Assembly: GCA_048594725.1 (NCBI GenBank)
Contig: JBMDXA010000146.1
Location: 14,059-78,058, forward strand
Length of the DNA stretch: 64,000 nucleotides
DNA from: JAFDZV01 sp048594725
GTDB lineage: Bacteria > Bacteroidota > Ignavibacteria > OLB7
Direction of reading: 5' to 3'
Shown: positions 34,692 through 43,410 of the stretch, one piece after another
Position numbering within the stretch: position 1 is the first letter of the stretch
Layout: every line of letters starts with the position of its first letter
Program-made: the position numbers and the translations under genes
Notes under the pieces: model-generated
What the model saw: only the letters and a program-made list of their open reading frames with translations
The model's database searches: none
What the model was told of the DNA's origin: nothing

Positions 34692-35858
34692 CTAGTTGAG
34701 CGTGGCTGATGGGGGAATAAGAACCGGTTTGATACAGTTATCCAGTTTGGCCGAGAAGATGTGATAGGCATCGCCCACTTCCTCCAATGGGAAGCGATGG
34801 GAGATGATCTCCTTCGGATTGATTCTGCCGGCCCTCACATGCTCGATCAGCCTGGGAAGCAGACGCTTCACCGAAGCCTGGTTGGCCCGCAGGGTGAGGC
34901 CCTTGTTCACGATATTGCCGATCGGGACCAGCGTATCGATAGGACCGTATACACCGACGATGGAAACAATCCCCCCTTTTTTTACCCCATTGATGGCCCA
35001 GTGCAGCGCCGTGGCCGCCCCTCCGGTCATCATCAGCTTGCGGCCCAGAAGGGTCTGGGCGATATCTCCGGATGCATCACCTCCCACCGCATCGATGCAG
35101 ACGTCGGCGCCATAATAATCGGTGGTCTTTTTCAGGAAGAGCACGGGGTCCTCCAGCGAGCGGAAATTATATGCCTCGCACTGTGCATACCGGCGCACGA
35201 ACTCCAGCCGGTACTCCACATGATCGATCACGATCACGCGCCCTGCACCGAACAGCCAGGCGCATTTCGCCGCCATTATTCCCACCGGGCCGGCGCCGAA
35301 CACAACCACCGTATCTCCCGGTTTTATTCCCCCCATTTCAGCGGCCTGATATCCTGTGGGAACCGCATCGGTCAATAAAACCGCGTCGTCCGGATGGATA
35401 TCATCGGGGATCACCATCGGTCCCACGTCCGCATAGGGCACACGGACATATTCCGCCTGCCCGCCATCGTAGCCTCCGGCCGTATGCGAATAGCCGAAGA
35501 TGCCCCCCACGGCGGTTGCCTCCGGGTTCGATTCATGGCAATTGCCGAACAGCTGCTGCTTGCAGAACGAGCAGCTTCCGCATGCGATATTGAAGGGAAC
35601 CAGAACATGATCCCCAACCTTCAGATTCTGTACGTCGGTGCCGACTTCTTCAACGATGCCGGTGAACTCATGCCCGAACGTCATCCCTACGCGGGTATCG
35701 GGGACGATCCCGTGGTACAGGTGAAGATCCGATCCGCAGATGCAGGAACGGGTAACCCGTACGATGGCATCCTGCGGATGCTGAATTTCGGGTTCGGGCT
35801 TGTTGCGGTCGGCACGGACGCGATACGGCCCGCGGTAATTCATAGCAAGCATAGCCAT
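34692..35858 (-). CDS. Zinc-dependent alcohol dehydrogenase (MDR family, FDH-like)
   Basis: The protein has 388 residues from ATG 35858 (later in-frame ATGs at 35852 and 35843). The catalytic zinc motifs are CICGSDLHLYHG and GHEFTGIVEEVG; the structural zinc loop is CGSCSFCKQQLFGNC; the NAD(P) motif is VVFGAGPVGIMAA. The sequence order and length fit the glutathione-independent formaldehyde dehydrogenase-like branch, but any short- or medium-chain alcohol could be the substrate. It is followed directly by the membrane-anchored gene at 34165. Confidence 0.93.
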   Translation of the reverse strand: MAMLAMNYRGPYRVRADRNKPEPEIQHPQDAIVRVTRSCICGSDLHLYHGIVPDTRVGMTFGHEFTGIVEEVGTDVQNLKVGDHVLVPFNIACGSCSFCKQQLFGNCHESNPEATAVGGIFGYSHTAGGYDGGQAEYVRVPYADVGPMVIPDDIHPDDAVLLTDAVPTGYQAAEMGGIKPGDTVVVFGAGPVGIMAAKCAWLFGAGRVIVIDHVEYRLEFVRRYAQCEAYNFRSLEDPVLFLKKTTDYYGADVCIDAVGGDASGDIAQTLLGRKLMMTGGAATALHWAINGVKKGGIVSIVGVYGPIDTLVPIGNIVNKGLTLRANQASVKRLLPRLIEHVRAGRINPKEIISHRFPLEEVGDAYHIFSAKLDNCIKPVLIPPSATLN

Positions 35859-36274
35859 TAGGGAAAAATGGGTTGATATTGATGTCGAGTTTCCTGCCGT
35901 CGGATTACAACGCGAAGAGAGAAGGATCGTGTGATAACCGTGCAGTAACTGCGAAAAATTCTGTGAAATTATCGTTGAAATAAATGTGCCAGTGAACAGC
36001 GTAATTCCTGAAGAGGTTGTTTGATTTTTGCTATTAATTTTCCTGCGATTATTCTTTTTTTTGATGCGCTCGCTTGCAGCCTCCGTGCAGGCGGTGGCGG
36101 GCCGGGCTGATGGGAGTGATTCTCCCGTTAGGGGTCCCGGCGATCCCCGGCGGCCGGAGATGGAGGGGGTTGCCGGTAACTGGGCATGGGGCGTACTTTG
36201 CGCCGGTGGCAGCCGCACCCGCTGCGGCTCCCGGATACAGCTATTCAAGGATCGTATATCAATCGAGGCAGAAG
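35859..36274. other. Divergent intergenic region, alcohol dehydrogenase / DinB
   Basis: 416 bp with promoters for both directions expected. There are T-rich tracts at 36018-36063 but no exact TAnnTTTG. No gene is recognised; open frames through the GC-rich half lack support. Confidence 0.45.
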
Positions 36275-36769
36275 ATGAGCACACAGGAAACCACGCCGGT
36301 TACCGCTACGGTCATCACCCCCGAGGCGCTGCTGGAGCACTGGCAGGGGCATCGCCGGCTTACCCGGCGGCTGATCGAGGCATTCCCGGAAGACCAGCTT
36401 TTTACATTCTCCATCGGGGGGATGCGGACGTTCGGGAAGCTCTCCATGGAGCTGCTCCATATGGCCGCACCGATGGCCCGGGAGATCATCGGCGAGCAGG
36501 ACAAGGAATGGGGAGGGCGTGTGGGGGCGGCCGAATCGCGCGAGGAGATCCTCCGGCTCTGGGATGAGACCACCGAGGCTATCAATACCATCTGGCCGAA
36601 AATCGGGCTGGAGCGTTTTCAGGAGCGGATGCTGGCGTTCGGCCAGTACGAGGGGGTTGTGAGCGATCTACTGTTCTACGTCATCGACAACGAGATTCAT
36701 CATCGCGGCCAGGGCTATGTCTACCTGCGGGCGCTGGGGATCGAGCCGCCTCCGTTCTACGAGCGCTGA
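36275..36769 (+). CDS. DinB / YfiT-family protein
   Basis: The 164-residue protein is a four-helix bundle by composition. It has His in LLEHWQGHRRLTRRL, LSMELLHMAAPMAREI and NEIHHRGQGYVYLRALGIEPPPFYE, placing three His at the usual DinB metal site. The ending (HHRGQ...RALGIEPP) is diagnostic. DinB-like proteins are metal-dependent, some being thiol transferases; the role here is unknown. A GC-rich terminator follows. Confidence 0.92.
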   Translation: MSTQETTPVTATVITPEALLEHWQGHRRLTRRLIEAFPEDQLFTFSIGGMRTFGKLSMELLHMAAPMAREIIGEQDKEWGGRVGAAESREEILRLWDETTEAINTIWPKIGLERFQERMLAFGQYEGVVSDLLFYVIDNEIHHRGQGYVYLRALGIEPPPFYER

Positions 36770-36792
36770 GGCCGGATACAGGTACATGCCGG

Positions 36793-36848
36793 GAGCCGGG
36801 CCGGAGCTGTTTCCGATCGATGCGGAACGCTCCGGTCCGGCTCTTCGT
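36793..36848 (+). terminator. Intrinsic terminator after the DinB gene
   Basis: GAGCCGGGCCGGAGC pairs with GCTCCGGTCCGGCTC (one G-T), with an inner TTTCCG/CGGAA stem. TTCGTTG follows. Confidence 0.65.
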
Positions 36849-37062
36849 TGTATCCGCACCGCCGCTGCCTGAAGTTATCCCCGGCTGTTCATGGAACCGA
36901 TGTGCGCTCTCCCGGCCACGCACAACGCACTACCTGCCAGCCGAATCACTCGGCGGCTTCTTATATTCGCCGATCTCATCCGGTATGCCTCCCGGCCCAA
37001 GATCGGGGCGGGCGGGTGCCGGAACGATTTCACCGAATAGACCTCTCTCAATCTGGAGAATA

Positions 37063-38010
37063 ATGATGTCCGATAAGAAGATCATTGCGATCACCGGGGC
37101 CACCGGCGCACAGGGGGGCGGGCTGGCCCGCGCCATCCTGAGCGATCCGGCCAGCGAATTTGCCGTCCGTGCCATCACCCGCGATACCGATTCCGACAAG
37201 GCCGGCGAGCTTCGGGCGATGGGCGCCGAAGTGGTCTCCGCCGATGTGGATGATGTGGAGAGCCTGAAGAAGGCGTTCGAAGGGGCCTACGGTGCCTACT
37301 GCGTCACGTTCTTCTGGGCGCATTTCTCGCCGGAGAAGGAGCTGCAGCAGGCCCGTAATCTCGCCGAGGCCGCGCGCCACGCGGGGCTGAAGCATGTGAT
37401 CTGGTCCACGCTGGAGGATACGCGCCGCTTCGTCCCGCTCGATGACGACAGCATGCCCACGCTGATGGGGAACTACAAGGTTCCGCACTTCGATGCCAAG
37501 GGTGAGGGGGATGCCGCGTTCGAGGGCGTTCCCACCACATTCCTGGTGACCTCCTACTACTGGGAGAATCTCTTCAACCCCGGTATGGCGCCGCGCCGCA
37601 ACGAGGACGGTACCATGACGTTTGTGCTCCCCACCGGCGACAAGCCTCTCTCCGGCGTCGCATCGGAGGATATCGGCCGTACCGCGTACGGGATCTTCAA
37701 GAAGGGGACGGAGATGATCGGCCAGCGGGTGGGAGTGGCAGGGGATCATCTCACCGGCAGCGATATGGCAGCCGCGATGTCGAAGGCGCTGGGGACGACG
37801 GTGGTTCACTATCCCATGCCCCCGGCCGATTATCGCGCGCTCGGATTTCCCGGCTCCGATGATCTGGGCAATATGTTCCAGTTCTATCGCGATTTCAGCA
37901 GGGAACTCAACGGAGCCCGCGATATCGAGGGGGCACGCCGGCTCAATCCATCGCTCCAGAATTTCGAGTCGTGGCTGGCTGCCAACAAGGATAATATCCC
38001 GGCGGGATAA
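37063..38010 (+). CDS. NmrA-like NAD(P)-binding protein
   Basis: The 315-residue protein begins at ATG 37063 or 37066 after GGAG. The N-terminal Rossmann motif is ITGATGAQGGGLARAIL, and VRAITRD carries the Arg expected for NADP binding. The NmrA-type core YCVTFFWAHFSPEKELQQARNLAEAARHAGLKHVIWSTLED and the absence of a YxxxK pair indicate an atypical SDR that senses NAD(P) rather than a dehydrogenase. Function in this genome is unknown. Confidence 0.9.
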   Translation: MMSDKKIIAITGATGAQGGGLARAILSDPASEFAVRAITRDTDSDKAGELRAMGAEVVSADVDDVESLKKAFEGAYGAYCVTFFWAHFSPEKELQQARNLAEAARHAGLKHVIWSTLEDTRRFVPLDDDSMPTLMGNYKVPHFDAKGEGDAAFEGVPTTFLVTSYYWENLFNPGMAPRRNEDGTMTFVLPTGDKPLSGVASEDIGRTAYGIFKKGTEMIGQRVGVAGDHLTGSDMAAAMSKALGTTVVHYPMPPADYRALGFPGSDDLGNMFQFYRDFSRELNGARDIEGARRLNPSLQNFESWLAANKDNIPAG

Positions 38011-38134
38011 TTCTCCCGGCATTTTATTCCGATGCGCACGTTCGCGGTCCGGGGCCGCGGGCGGCGCACCGGAAATTCAAGGATACTATCCCGACTGAAC
38101 CGGAGCCGCCGGTGCATTCAACATCACTACATAC

Positions 38135-38227
38135 ATGTATTTATGGCAAAAAAAACTGTTCATCTGCTGCGACGGCACCGGTAGTGAATACGGGAGCCAA
38201 AATTCCAATGTGATGAAGCTTTATTAG
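38135..38227 (+). pseudogene. 5' remnant of a DUF2235 (T6SS phospholipase-like) gene
   Basis: From ATG 38135 the frame reads MYLWQKKLFICCDGTG then SEYGSQNSNVMKLY and stops at TAG 38225. LFICCDGTGNxxG...xNTNVxKLY is the conserved start of DUF2235 alpha/beta hydrolases, a domain of type VI effectors. Only about 30 codons remain; the following DNA does not continue the domain in any frame I could see. It is a truncated fragment, 298 bp before the tRNA gene. Confidence 0.7.
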
Positions 38228-38524
38228 CCGTGGCGCAGCGCCTGAACAATGGTCCGCTGGGATATGCCCCTTCCAATATTCCCTGTAATTATAGTGCCGA
38301 ACCTCACCGGAAACTTGAAGAGGTTCTGCGGGAAAATCTCCCAATCGGGAATTGAAGATGGTACGATCAGGACTGTTATCATGGAGTCCGATCTTTTCCC
38401 GGGACTATCTGAACATAGATCTGGTATGATCGCCGGATGGGTTTTGTAGATTCCTGTGGTTGTGTACATTCGGCCCCTCGCTGGCATCCCCGGCAACTCT
38501 GCCGGGGCCGGTGCCATACTACAT

Positions 38525-38596
38525 TCCGGGGTAGTTCAGTGGTAGAACACTCGGCTGATAACCGAGAGGGCGCTGGTTCAACTCCAGCTCCCGGAT
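38525..38596 (+). tRNA. tRNA-Ile(GAU), atypical and isolated
   Basis: The 72-nt sequence folds as a full cloverleaf: acceptor TCCGGGG/TCCCGGA, D-arm GTTC/GAAC with loop AGTGGTA, anticodon arm CTCGG/CCGAG with loop CTGATAA (anticodon GAT at 38557-38559), variable AGGGC, T-arm GCTGG/CCAGC with TTCAACT. CCA is not encoded. It starts with U1-A72 and has U73, whereas bacterial tRNA-Ile normally has A73; the D-loop is minimal. Normal tRNA-Ile(GAU) genes sit in rRNA operons, but this one stands alone 26 bp before a 798-residue gene. Confidence 0.88.
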
Positions 38597-38622
38597 CAGA
38601 TTCCCATGTTCAATGGAATTAC

Positions 38623-41019
38623 ATGAGCCAGATACGAAACGATAATGAAGCGAATGGCGATGGGGTTGGGATCGGTCAGGGATACGGCACGTTCCAGATC
38701 GCCAGGGCCCTTGCGACCATTGAGATGAGCGATGATGCGGCCACCCGTGCCCGCGCCTGGGAGAAAATCGGAAAATGGGCGAAGGTGTTGGAAGGGATGC
38801 GCGATGGAACCATCAGCGTGGGAGCGCGCGTGCCGGTCTCCGATGTCCCGGCATGGGCAACCCTCCAGGTCGTTACCGGCGGTTTTGCAACCGGCGGGCT
38901 GCTGGCTGGCGGACCCTTGCTCGATTATGAGCGGGAATTGCTGGCCCGGCTTCCGCTGGCACCGGAAGGGGAGCCCCGCCGGGTTATCAACAGCTATTTC
39001 CTGACCGAAGAGGGGCTGGCCGAAATGACCGCGATGGTGGAATCGGGATGCTACACGCTGGATGTTGCCGAGCAGGGGGCGCTACCGGTTGTTGCGTGGC
39101 TGGCGCGTAACGGATATGGAAGAGAGGCTCTGGAAATTCTCGACGAGCTGGAGCCCTGGTTCGGGAAACTCCGGTTCTATCCGGCCCCGTCCGATCGCCC
39201 CCGCCAGCTCGGGAGCCGGGTGTGCCTGCAGGATGTGGGAGAGACTATCGAGAAGCTCCGTGGAATAAAACCAAATCATAATATCCTGGCGCAGCGGGAG
39301 GCGATATTCATCTGGGCGCCATTGTACGATAGCATGGTCGATCTCATGCTGAAGACGGTGGATGGCGAACCTCCTCATATGGATTGTGATGCGGATGGCT
39401 GCTGGCAGGTCTCCGGCAACGGCCGTTTCCCGGTAAAAGGGGGGTGGCCCTGTGCGCACTATCCCGATGGCTGGGCCGAGCGTGCCACCGAACTGCTTCA
39501 GGATTACGAGCGGTTGCGGAAGACCAATACGCTCTGCGGGCGCCCGGAGCGGCCCAGGGATAGTTTCCCGCAATTGCGGGAATATCTCCGGCGCTGCATC
39601 GAAAATCCCGCATCCCTCACTGGCCGGGATGTCGGGCGGATACGGCTGATTCTCGCACGTCATGTCAGCCGCCAGGGCGTCCCGGATTCCCCTCGCTCCG
39701 ATGCGTTTCGCGCCCATCAGGAGCAGCAGGCAGGGGGGGCTACCTTTCAGGAGCTTGCCGGCGTGGTGATCCGGCGGCTTGGTACCTTTCCGATGGACGC
39801 GGGCATCGACGACATCGCTGAGGTGGTGCGCCCCATCGCTCCTGATGAGGTGGAGCGATGGGAGATACATGAAGAAGTCCCATTACCGGAATATCTCCAG
39901 CGGAAGGTGGAACGAGCTCTCAATGATACCGTGGAATCCCTGGTCGAACGCGGCATCATAACATCGGGAGAAACCCTGGCGCGCCTGCTTCCCCGCATCA
40001 CATCGGCAATCCGGGCCGGTAATATCCCGGACCCTTCTCTTCGCCAGCTCTACGCCGCTATCTATGCGGCGTTCAGGCGCCGTCGTTCGCTGCTCCTGCT
40101 GAATCTGGAAAAACAGGTTCAGATAGAGGAGTTGCCATGGATAGCAGCCATCGATCGCTTCAGGGAAAAGGATCTATCCGTTGAAGATCTGTCACGCCGG
40201 GCTCTGAAGGAGATGACGCTGCTGGTAATCACAGCGTTCCCGCAGGCTACTCTGCCGAATAAATTGCTTCAGGAATTCAATCCTCTTGCAAAAGCGGCTA
40301 ATATCGGTCTGCCGCTCGTTGAAGAGGTGGCAGCCGATATTTTCATGGGATTATTCTCCCCCAAATTTCTTGCTGCTGCGAAAAGAAGCGCCCTGTTGCT
40401 GGATGGATCGTTCTATGCGGCATACTATGGGATCGATTACCAGAGAATCCTCCGGTTTCCCGCTCCTGAAAAGGGGGAGAAAACCTTCCCGAGCAGAACC
40501 GATGATTTTATACTGTTGTGCGAGGAGAGAGCCGGTATCCGCTACGAGAGGCGTCCGGTGACCAGCGGCATGATCCTCGAACAACAGCAGATCCTGACCA
40601 CGCAGAACCTCGCGGTGCTCTATGCAGGGCTGGATCTTTCGGATGCATTGAGCGGCGCTCTGTACGAACTCGCCCGGCGCTGCTTCGTCTGGATCTGCCG
40701 TCGCCTGCAGGTGAAGACCGATAGCTGGCACGCCGGCCTGATCCAGATCAAGAATGGGGCGTATGCATGGCGGCAGATGATCTTCTTCCTTTCGCTGATT
40801 CCAGCGGATGAACTGAAGACATTCCTCTCATGGGCGGAATCGTATTTCAACGGGCAACCGGCGAAATTCCGTCTCCGTTTCCGTCCGGCGATGGAGGGGC
40901 TCGTCCTGGCCGCCAGAGGGATTTCGCCCGGCAGCGATATCGCCTTCCAGGCCGGTGCACGGCGTTTCCTGGGATGGTCCAATGAGCGGCATTGGCTGCT
41001 GGCCGATAGCAGGAGTTGA
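38623..41019 (+). CDS. Large conserved-looking protein of unknown function linked to the tRNA
   Basis: The 798-residue protein starts at ATG 38623; the frame is open back to 38437 through the tRNA, so the later start is required. It has no signal peptide or clear membrane span. A Cys/His cluster MDCDADGCW...GWPCAHYPDGW (Cys255, Cys260, Cys277, His279) may bind zinc. A strongly basic AAFRRRRSLLLLNLEKQVQIEELPW lies near 488-512. The rest is helical. The text resembles a family I have seen in soil bacteria with no assigned function. The 26-bp spacing to the tRNA suggests a functional or transcriptional link. Confidence 0.82.
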   Translation: MSQIRNDNEANGDGVGIGQGYGTFQIARALATIEMSDDAATRARAWEKIGKWAKVLEGMRDGTISVGARVPVSDVPAWATLQVVTGGFATGGLLAGGPLLDYERELLARLPLAPEGEPRRVINSYFLTEEGLAEMTAMVESGCYTLDVAEQGALPVVAWLARNGYGREALEILDELEPWFGKLRFYPAPSDRPRQLGSRVCLQDVGETIEKLRGIKPNHNILAQREAIFIWAPLYDSMVDLMLKTVDGEPPHMDCDADGCWQVSGNGRFPVKGGWPCAHYPDGWAERATELLQDYERLRKTNTLCGRPERPRDSFPQLREYLRRCIENPASLTGRDVGRIRLILARHVSRQGVPDSPRSDAFRAHQEQQAGGATFQELAGVVIRRLGTFPMDAGIDDIAEVVRPIAPDEVERWEIHEEVPLPEYLQRKVERALNDTVESLVERGIITSGETLARLLPRITSAIRAGNIPDPSLRQLYAAIYAAFRRRRSLLLLNLEKQVQIEELPWIAAIDRFREKDLSVEDLSRRALKEMTLLVITAFPQATLPNKLLQEFNPLAKAANIGLPLVEEVAADIFMGLFSPKFLAAAKRSALLLDGSFYAAYYGIDYQRILRFPAPEKGEKTFPSRTDDFILLCEERAGIRYERRPVTSGMILEQQQILTTQNLAVLYAGLDLSDALSGALYELARRCFVWICRRLQVKTDSWHAGLIQIKNGAYAWRQMIFFLSLIPADELKTFLSWAESYFNGQPAKFRLRFRPAMEGLVLAARGISPGSDIAFQAGARRFLGWSNERHWLLADSRS

Positions 41020-41050
41020 GACCTTTTTCGGTATTCTTTTTCTCTCTGGT

Positions 41051-41605
41051 ATGGCTGCGCTTTTTACATCGATCTACTCGGATTCGATAACGCTTCATCT
41101 CATCACCGATGAGAATCTGCCGGCGGTGCGGAGCATGCTGGAGGGATTCCCCGATTCGGAGTATATGCTGGATGAACTCAATGCCAGCTACCTTCCCCGT
41201 TTCGAGGATGGCCGGAGAGCCCGGTACGGATTCTATGTGCTGCTGGAGGATCGTCTGGCGGGTCTTACCCTGCTGGATGTCGATAGCTGGGAAACCGGTA
41301 CGGGATCTACCGGCGCCGATATATTCATCCATATGCGCGGCAACGGCGTTGCTCCGCGCAGCAAGCCTCATCTGTTCTATCTGGCGTTTGCAATGCTCGG
41401 GCTGAACCGGGTGGAAACCGGGTGCTTCGTCTCGAATGCCGCATCGAAAAGATCGATCGAAAAGACCCCGGGTTTTCAGTACGAAGGACGTTCGCGGCAA
41501 TCGGGATTGAACGACGATGGCGAGCTGGAGGATGAATATCACTATGCGATACTGCGGGGGGATTGGGAACGGCTCTACGATGCTGCTGCGATTACGGTCC
41601 GGTAG
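41051..41605 (+). CDS. GNAT-family N-acetyltransferase (RimJ/RimL-like)
   Basis: The 184-residue protein begins MAALFTSIYSDSITLHLITDENLPAV, the typical RimJ/RimL start. The later pattern APRSKPHLFYLAFAMLGLNRVETGCFVSNAASKRSIEKTPGFQYEG corresponds to the acetyl-CoA-binding helix and the N-x-x-S-x-x-x-x-E segment, where a usual Leu-Gly is Thr-Pro. GNATs transfer acetyl from acetyl-CoA to amines on proteins or small molecules. It starts 31 bp after the 798-residue gene and may be co-transcribed with it. Substrate is unknown. Confidence 0.82.
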   Translation: MAALFTSIYSDSITLHLITDENLPAVRSMLEGFPDSEYMLDELNASYLPRFEDGRRARYGFYVLLEDRLAGLTLLDVDSWETGTGSTGADIFIHMRGNGVAPRSKPHLFYLAFAMLGLNRVETGCFVSNAASKRSIEKTPGFQYEGRSRQSGLNDDGELEDEYHYAILRGDWERLYDAAAITVR

Positions 41606-41635
41606 CCGCGAAAGAGCAAAAAATGGCGATTACTT

Positions 41636-41690
41636 TTATTCCCTCGTCTTTGCGCCTCTGCGGCTTTGCGTGATATATCTTTTTTGCTGC
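41636..41690. repeat. Partial third copy of the CTTTGCG...GGCTTTGCGTG element
   Basis: CTCGTCTTTGCGCCTCTGCGGCTTTGCGTGAT matches the right arm of the palindromic element at 30664 and 54407 with few changes. The left arm is almost gone. Confidence 0.5.
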
Positions 41691-41710
41691 TGCGTCAGAG
41701 AGGTGTTCAC

Positions 41711-42595
41711 ATGGAACCTCGCCTCGCGCGCTGTCTGTATGATGATTTTCATGGTATGTATCCGGTACAAGAAATGAGCGATACGGAATTCTTCACTCCA
41801 TCGGGAGTACGGTTGCGCCGCCGCGCCGAACGTCCGGGGGATATCAACTGGCTGTTTCTGCCGGGAGGGCCCGGCATCGGCTCCGAGAGCCTGCACGAAC
41901 TGGCCGATGCGCTGGATGTGCCGGGGACCATCTGGATGGTGGATCTGCCCGGCGATGGCTCGAACGTGAACGTGCCGGTTCCTCCGGGCGGGTATTATCA
42001 TACCTGGCCCGAGGTGCTTCTGGAGGCCGCCCAGGCGCTGCCCAATCCGGTCTATGCCGGGCATTCCACCGGCGGCATGTATCTGCTGTCGGTGCCGGAG
42101 CTGGAGAGCCATCTCAGGGGACTGGTGCTTATCAGTACCGCGCCGGATGCAAGCTGGCATCCGCGGTTCGTGGAGATGGCGGGCCGCAACCCGCTCCCGG
42201 CCGTGGATGCGGCCTCGGCGGCATTCGAGGAGGAGAGAACCGACCGGCGTCTCGGCGATATCGCCGTGGCCTCCGCCGAATGGAATTTCACTCCCGCGAG
42301 CGTTGAGGCCGGACGGGAATTGCTGGCGCGCATGCCCTATAATTTCGCGGCCGTGGATTGGTCAGACAGGAATTTCGATCATATCTATTCTGCCAGATGG
42401 TGGCCGAAATCGCTGCCGACCCTTATCCTGAGCGGATCGGACGACCGCATCGTGGCGCAGGATCTCTGGGATGACCCGAAATTCCAGGGAGAACATGTTA
42501 CGCGAAAAATCATCGATGATGCCGCCCATTTTCTCTGGGTGGAGCAGCCCGATGCCGTACGCGAAGCGTTCACGGAATTTGCGCGGCGATTGTAG
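41711..42595 (+). CDS. Alpha/beta hydrolase, proline iminopeptidase-like
   Basis: The protein has 294 residues from ATG 41711, which follows GAGAGGTG; homology is clear only from about ATG 41774 (MSDTEFFTPSG). LPGGPGIGSESL is the oxyanion HGGPG-type loop, AGHSTGGMYLLS is the nucleophile elbow with Ser, SGSDDRIV carries the acid, and AAHFLWVEQP carries the catalytic His. The triad is therefore intact. Family members include prolyl aminopeptidases and small ester hydrolases. Location is cytoplasmic by lack of signal. Confidence 0.87.
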   Translation: MEPRLARCLYDDFHGMYPVQEMSDTEFFTPSGVRLRRRAERPGDINWLFLPGGPGIGSESLHELADALDVPGTIWMVDLPGDGSNVNVPVPPGGYYHTWPEVLLEAAQALPNPVYAGHSTGGMYLLSVPELESHLRGLVLISTAPDASWHPRFVEMAGRNPLPAVDAASAAFEEERTDRRLGDIAVASAEWNFTPASVEAGRELLARMPYNFAAVDWSDRNFDHIYSARWWPKSLPTLILSGSDDRIVAQDLWDDPKFQGEHVTRKIIDDAAHFLWVEQPDAVREAFTEFARRL

Positions 42596-42637
42596 CCGCT
42601 TTCTATCCGCACAGGAATTATCATCGGAGTGTCAGCC

Positions 42638-43291
42638 ATGTTCAAAAAGCCTTTCCGGATCGGTACGCTTTCCTGGAACCCGCCACCCAAGGCTTCCGGC
42701 GATATGCCCGGCAGCCTTGAAGGGCCGGCAGCGGAGGGCTCCTCCGGTGGCGGGGCGCGATCGGCCGGCAAGAGCTTCCACCAACTGCTCGAACGCCGGA
42801 TCATCCTTCTTGAAGGGGGCATCGATAACGATGCCGCCGCGCAGGTCATCGCGATGCTGCTCTATCTGGAACGTGAGGATGATTCCTCCCCGATCCAGCT
42901 TCATATCAATTCATCGGGAGGCGACGTCTCCTCCGGACTGGCTATCATCGAGACCATCCGGTATCTTCGTGCGCCGGTGCATACGCTCTGCCTGGGAAAC
43001 GCGCAAGGGACCGCGGCCGTCATCCTGGCGAGCGGCAGCAAAGGATACCGGCGGAGCACCCAGCATGCGCGTATCGCATTGACTCCACTGAAGGGAGGGG
43101 CGGTACAGCCGTCGGTGGACCCGGAGACCTATTTCAAGGAGCTGCTGCGCATGCAGAAAACGTTGATAGATCTTGTCGTCACAGTTACGGGGCAGCCCGA
43201 GCTTGATGTGCATGCCGCCTTCCAGGAAGGGCGCTGGTTCGATGCGCGCGAAGCAGAGGAATATGGTTTGATCGACGAGGTGGCCTCGTAG
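42638..43291 (+). CDS. ClpP-like protein lacking the catalytic triad
   Basis: The 217-residue protein has a disordered Gly/Ser/Pro N-terminus of about 45 residues and then a ClpP fold: LLERRIILLEGGIDNDAAAQVIAMLLYLERED, INSSGGDVSSGLAIIETIRYL, VHTLCLGNAQGTAAVILASG, and ending FDAREAEEYGLIDEV. Aligned to ClpP, the serine of GQAASMG is Gly124 (GNAQGTA), the histidine of MIHQP is Thr149 (IALTP) and the aspartate is Gly198. All three catalytic residues are therefore missing, as in ClpR-type pseudo-subunits. ATG 42638 was chosen; GTG 42629 is possible. No partner clpP or clpX is in the window. Confidence 0.85.
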   Translation: MFKKPFRIGTLSWNPPPKASGDMPGSLEGPAAEGSSGGGARSAGKSFHQLLERRIILLEGGIDNDAAAQVIAMLLYLEREDDSSPIQLHINSSGGDVSSGLAIIETIRYLRAPVHTLCLGNAQGTAAVILASGSKGYRRSTQHARIALTPLKGGAVQPSVDPETYFKELLRMQKTLIDLVVTVTGQPELDVHAAFQEGRWFDAREAEEYGLIDEVAS

Positions 43292-43410
43292 ATCCGGATC
43301 TGCCGCGTGCGATGGTGGTTCTATCGCAGTGCAGATTTTCTGCTATCATGGCCGCCGTAAATAATTTCCTCCGGAACGAAATACTTCACAGATAATCATC
43401 AGGGATAGAG

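Noticed and set aside
38525..41019. tRNA as an integration site for the whole 27-41 kb zone
   Set aside because: I found no second copy of the tRNA 3' end or integrase gene at the other side within the window.
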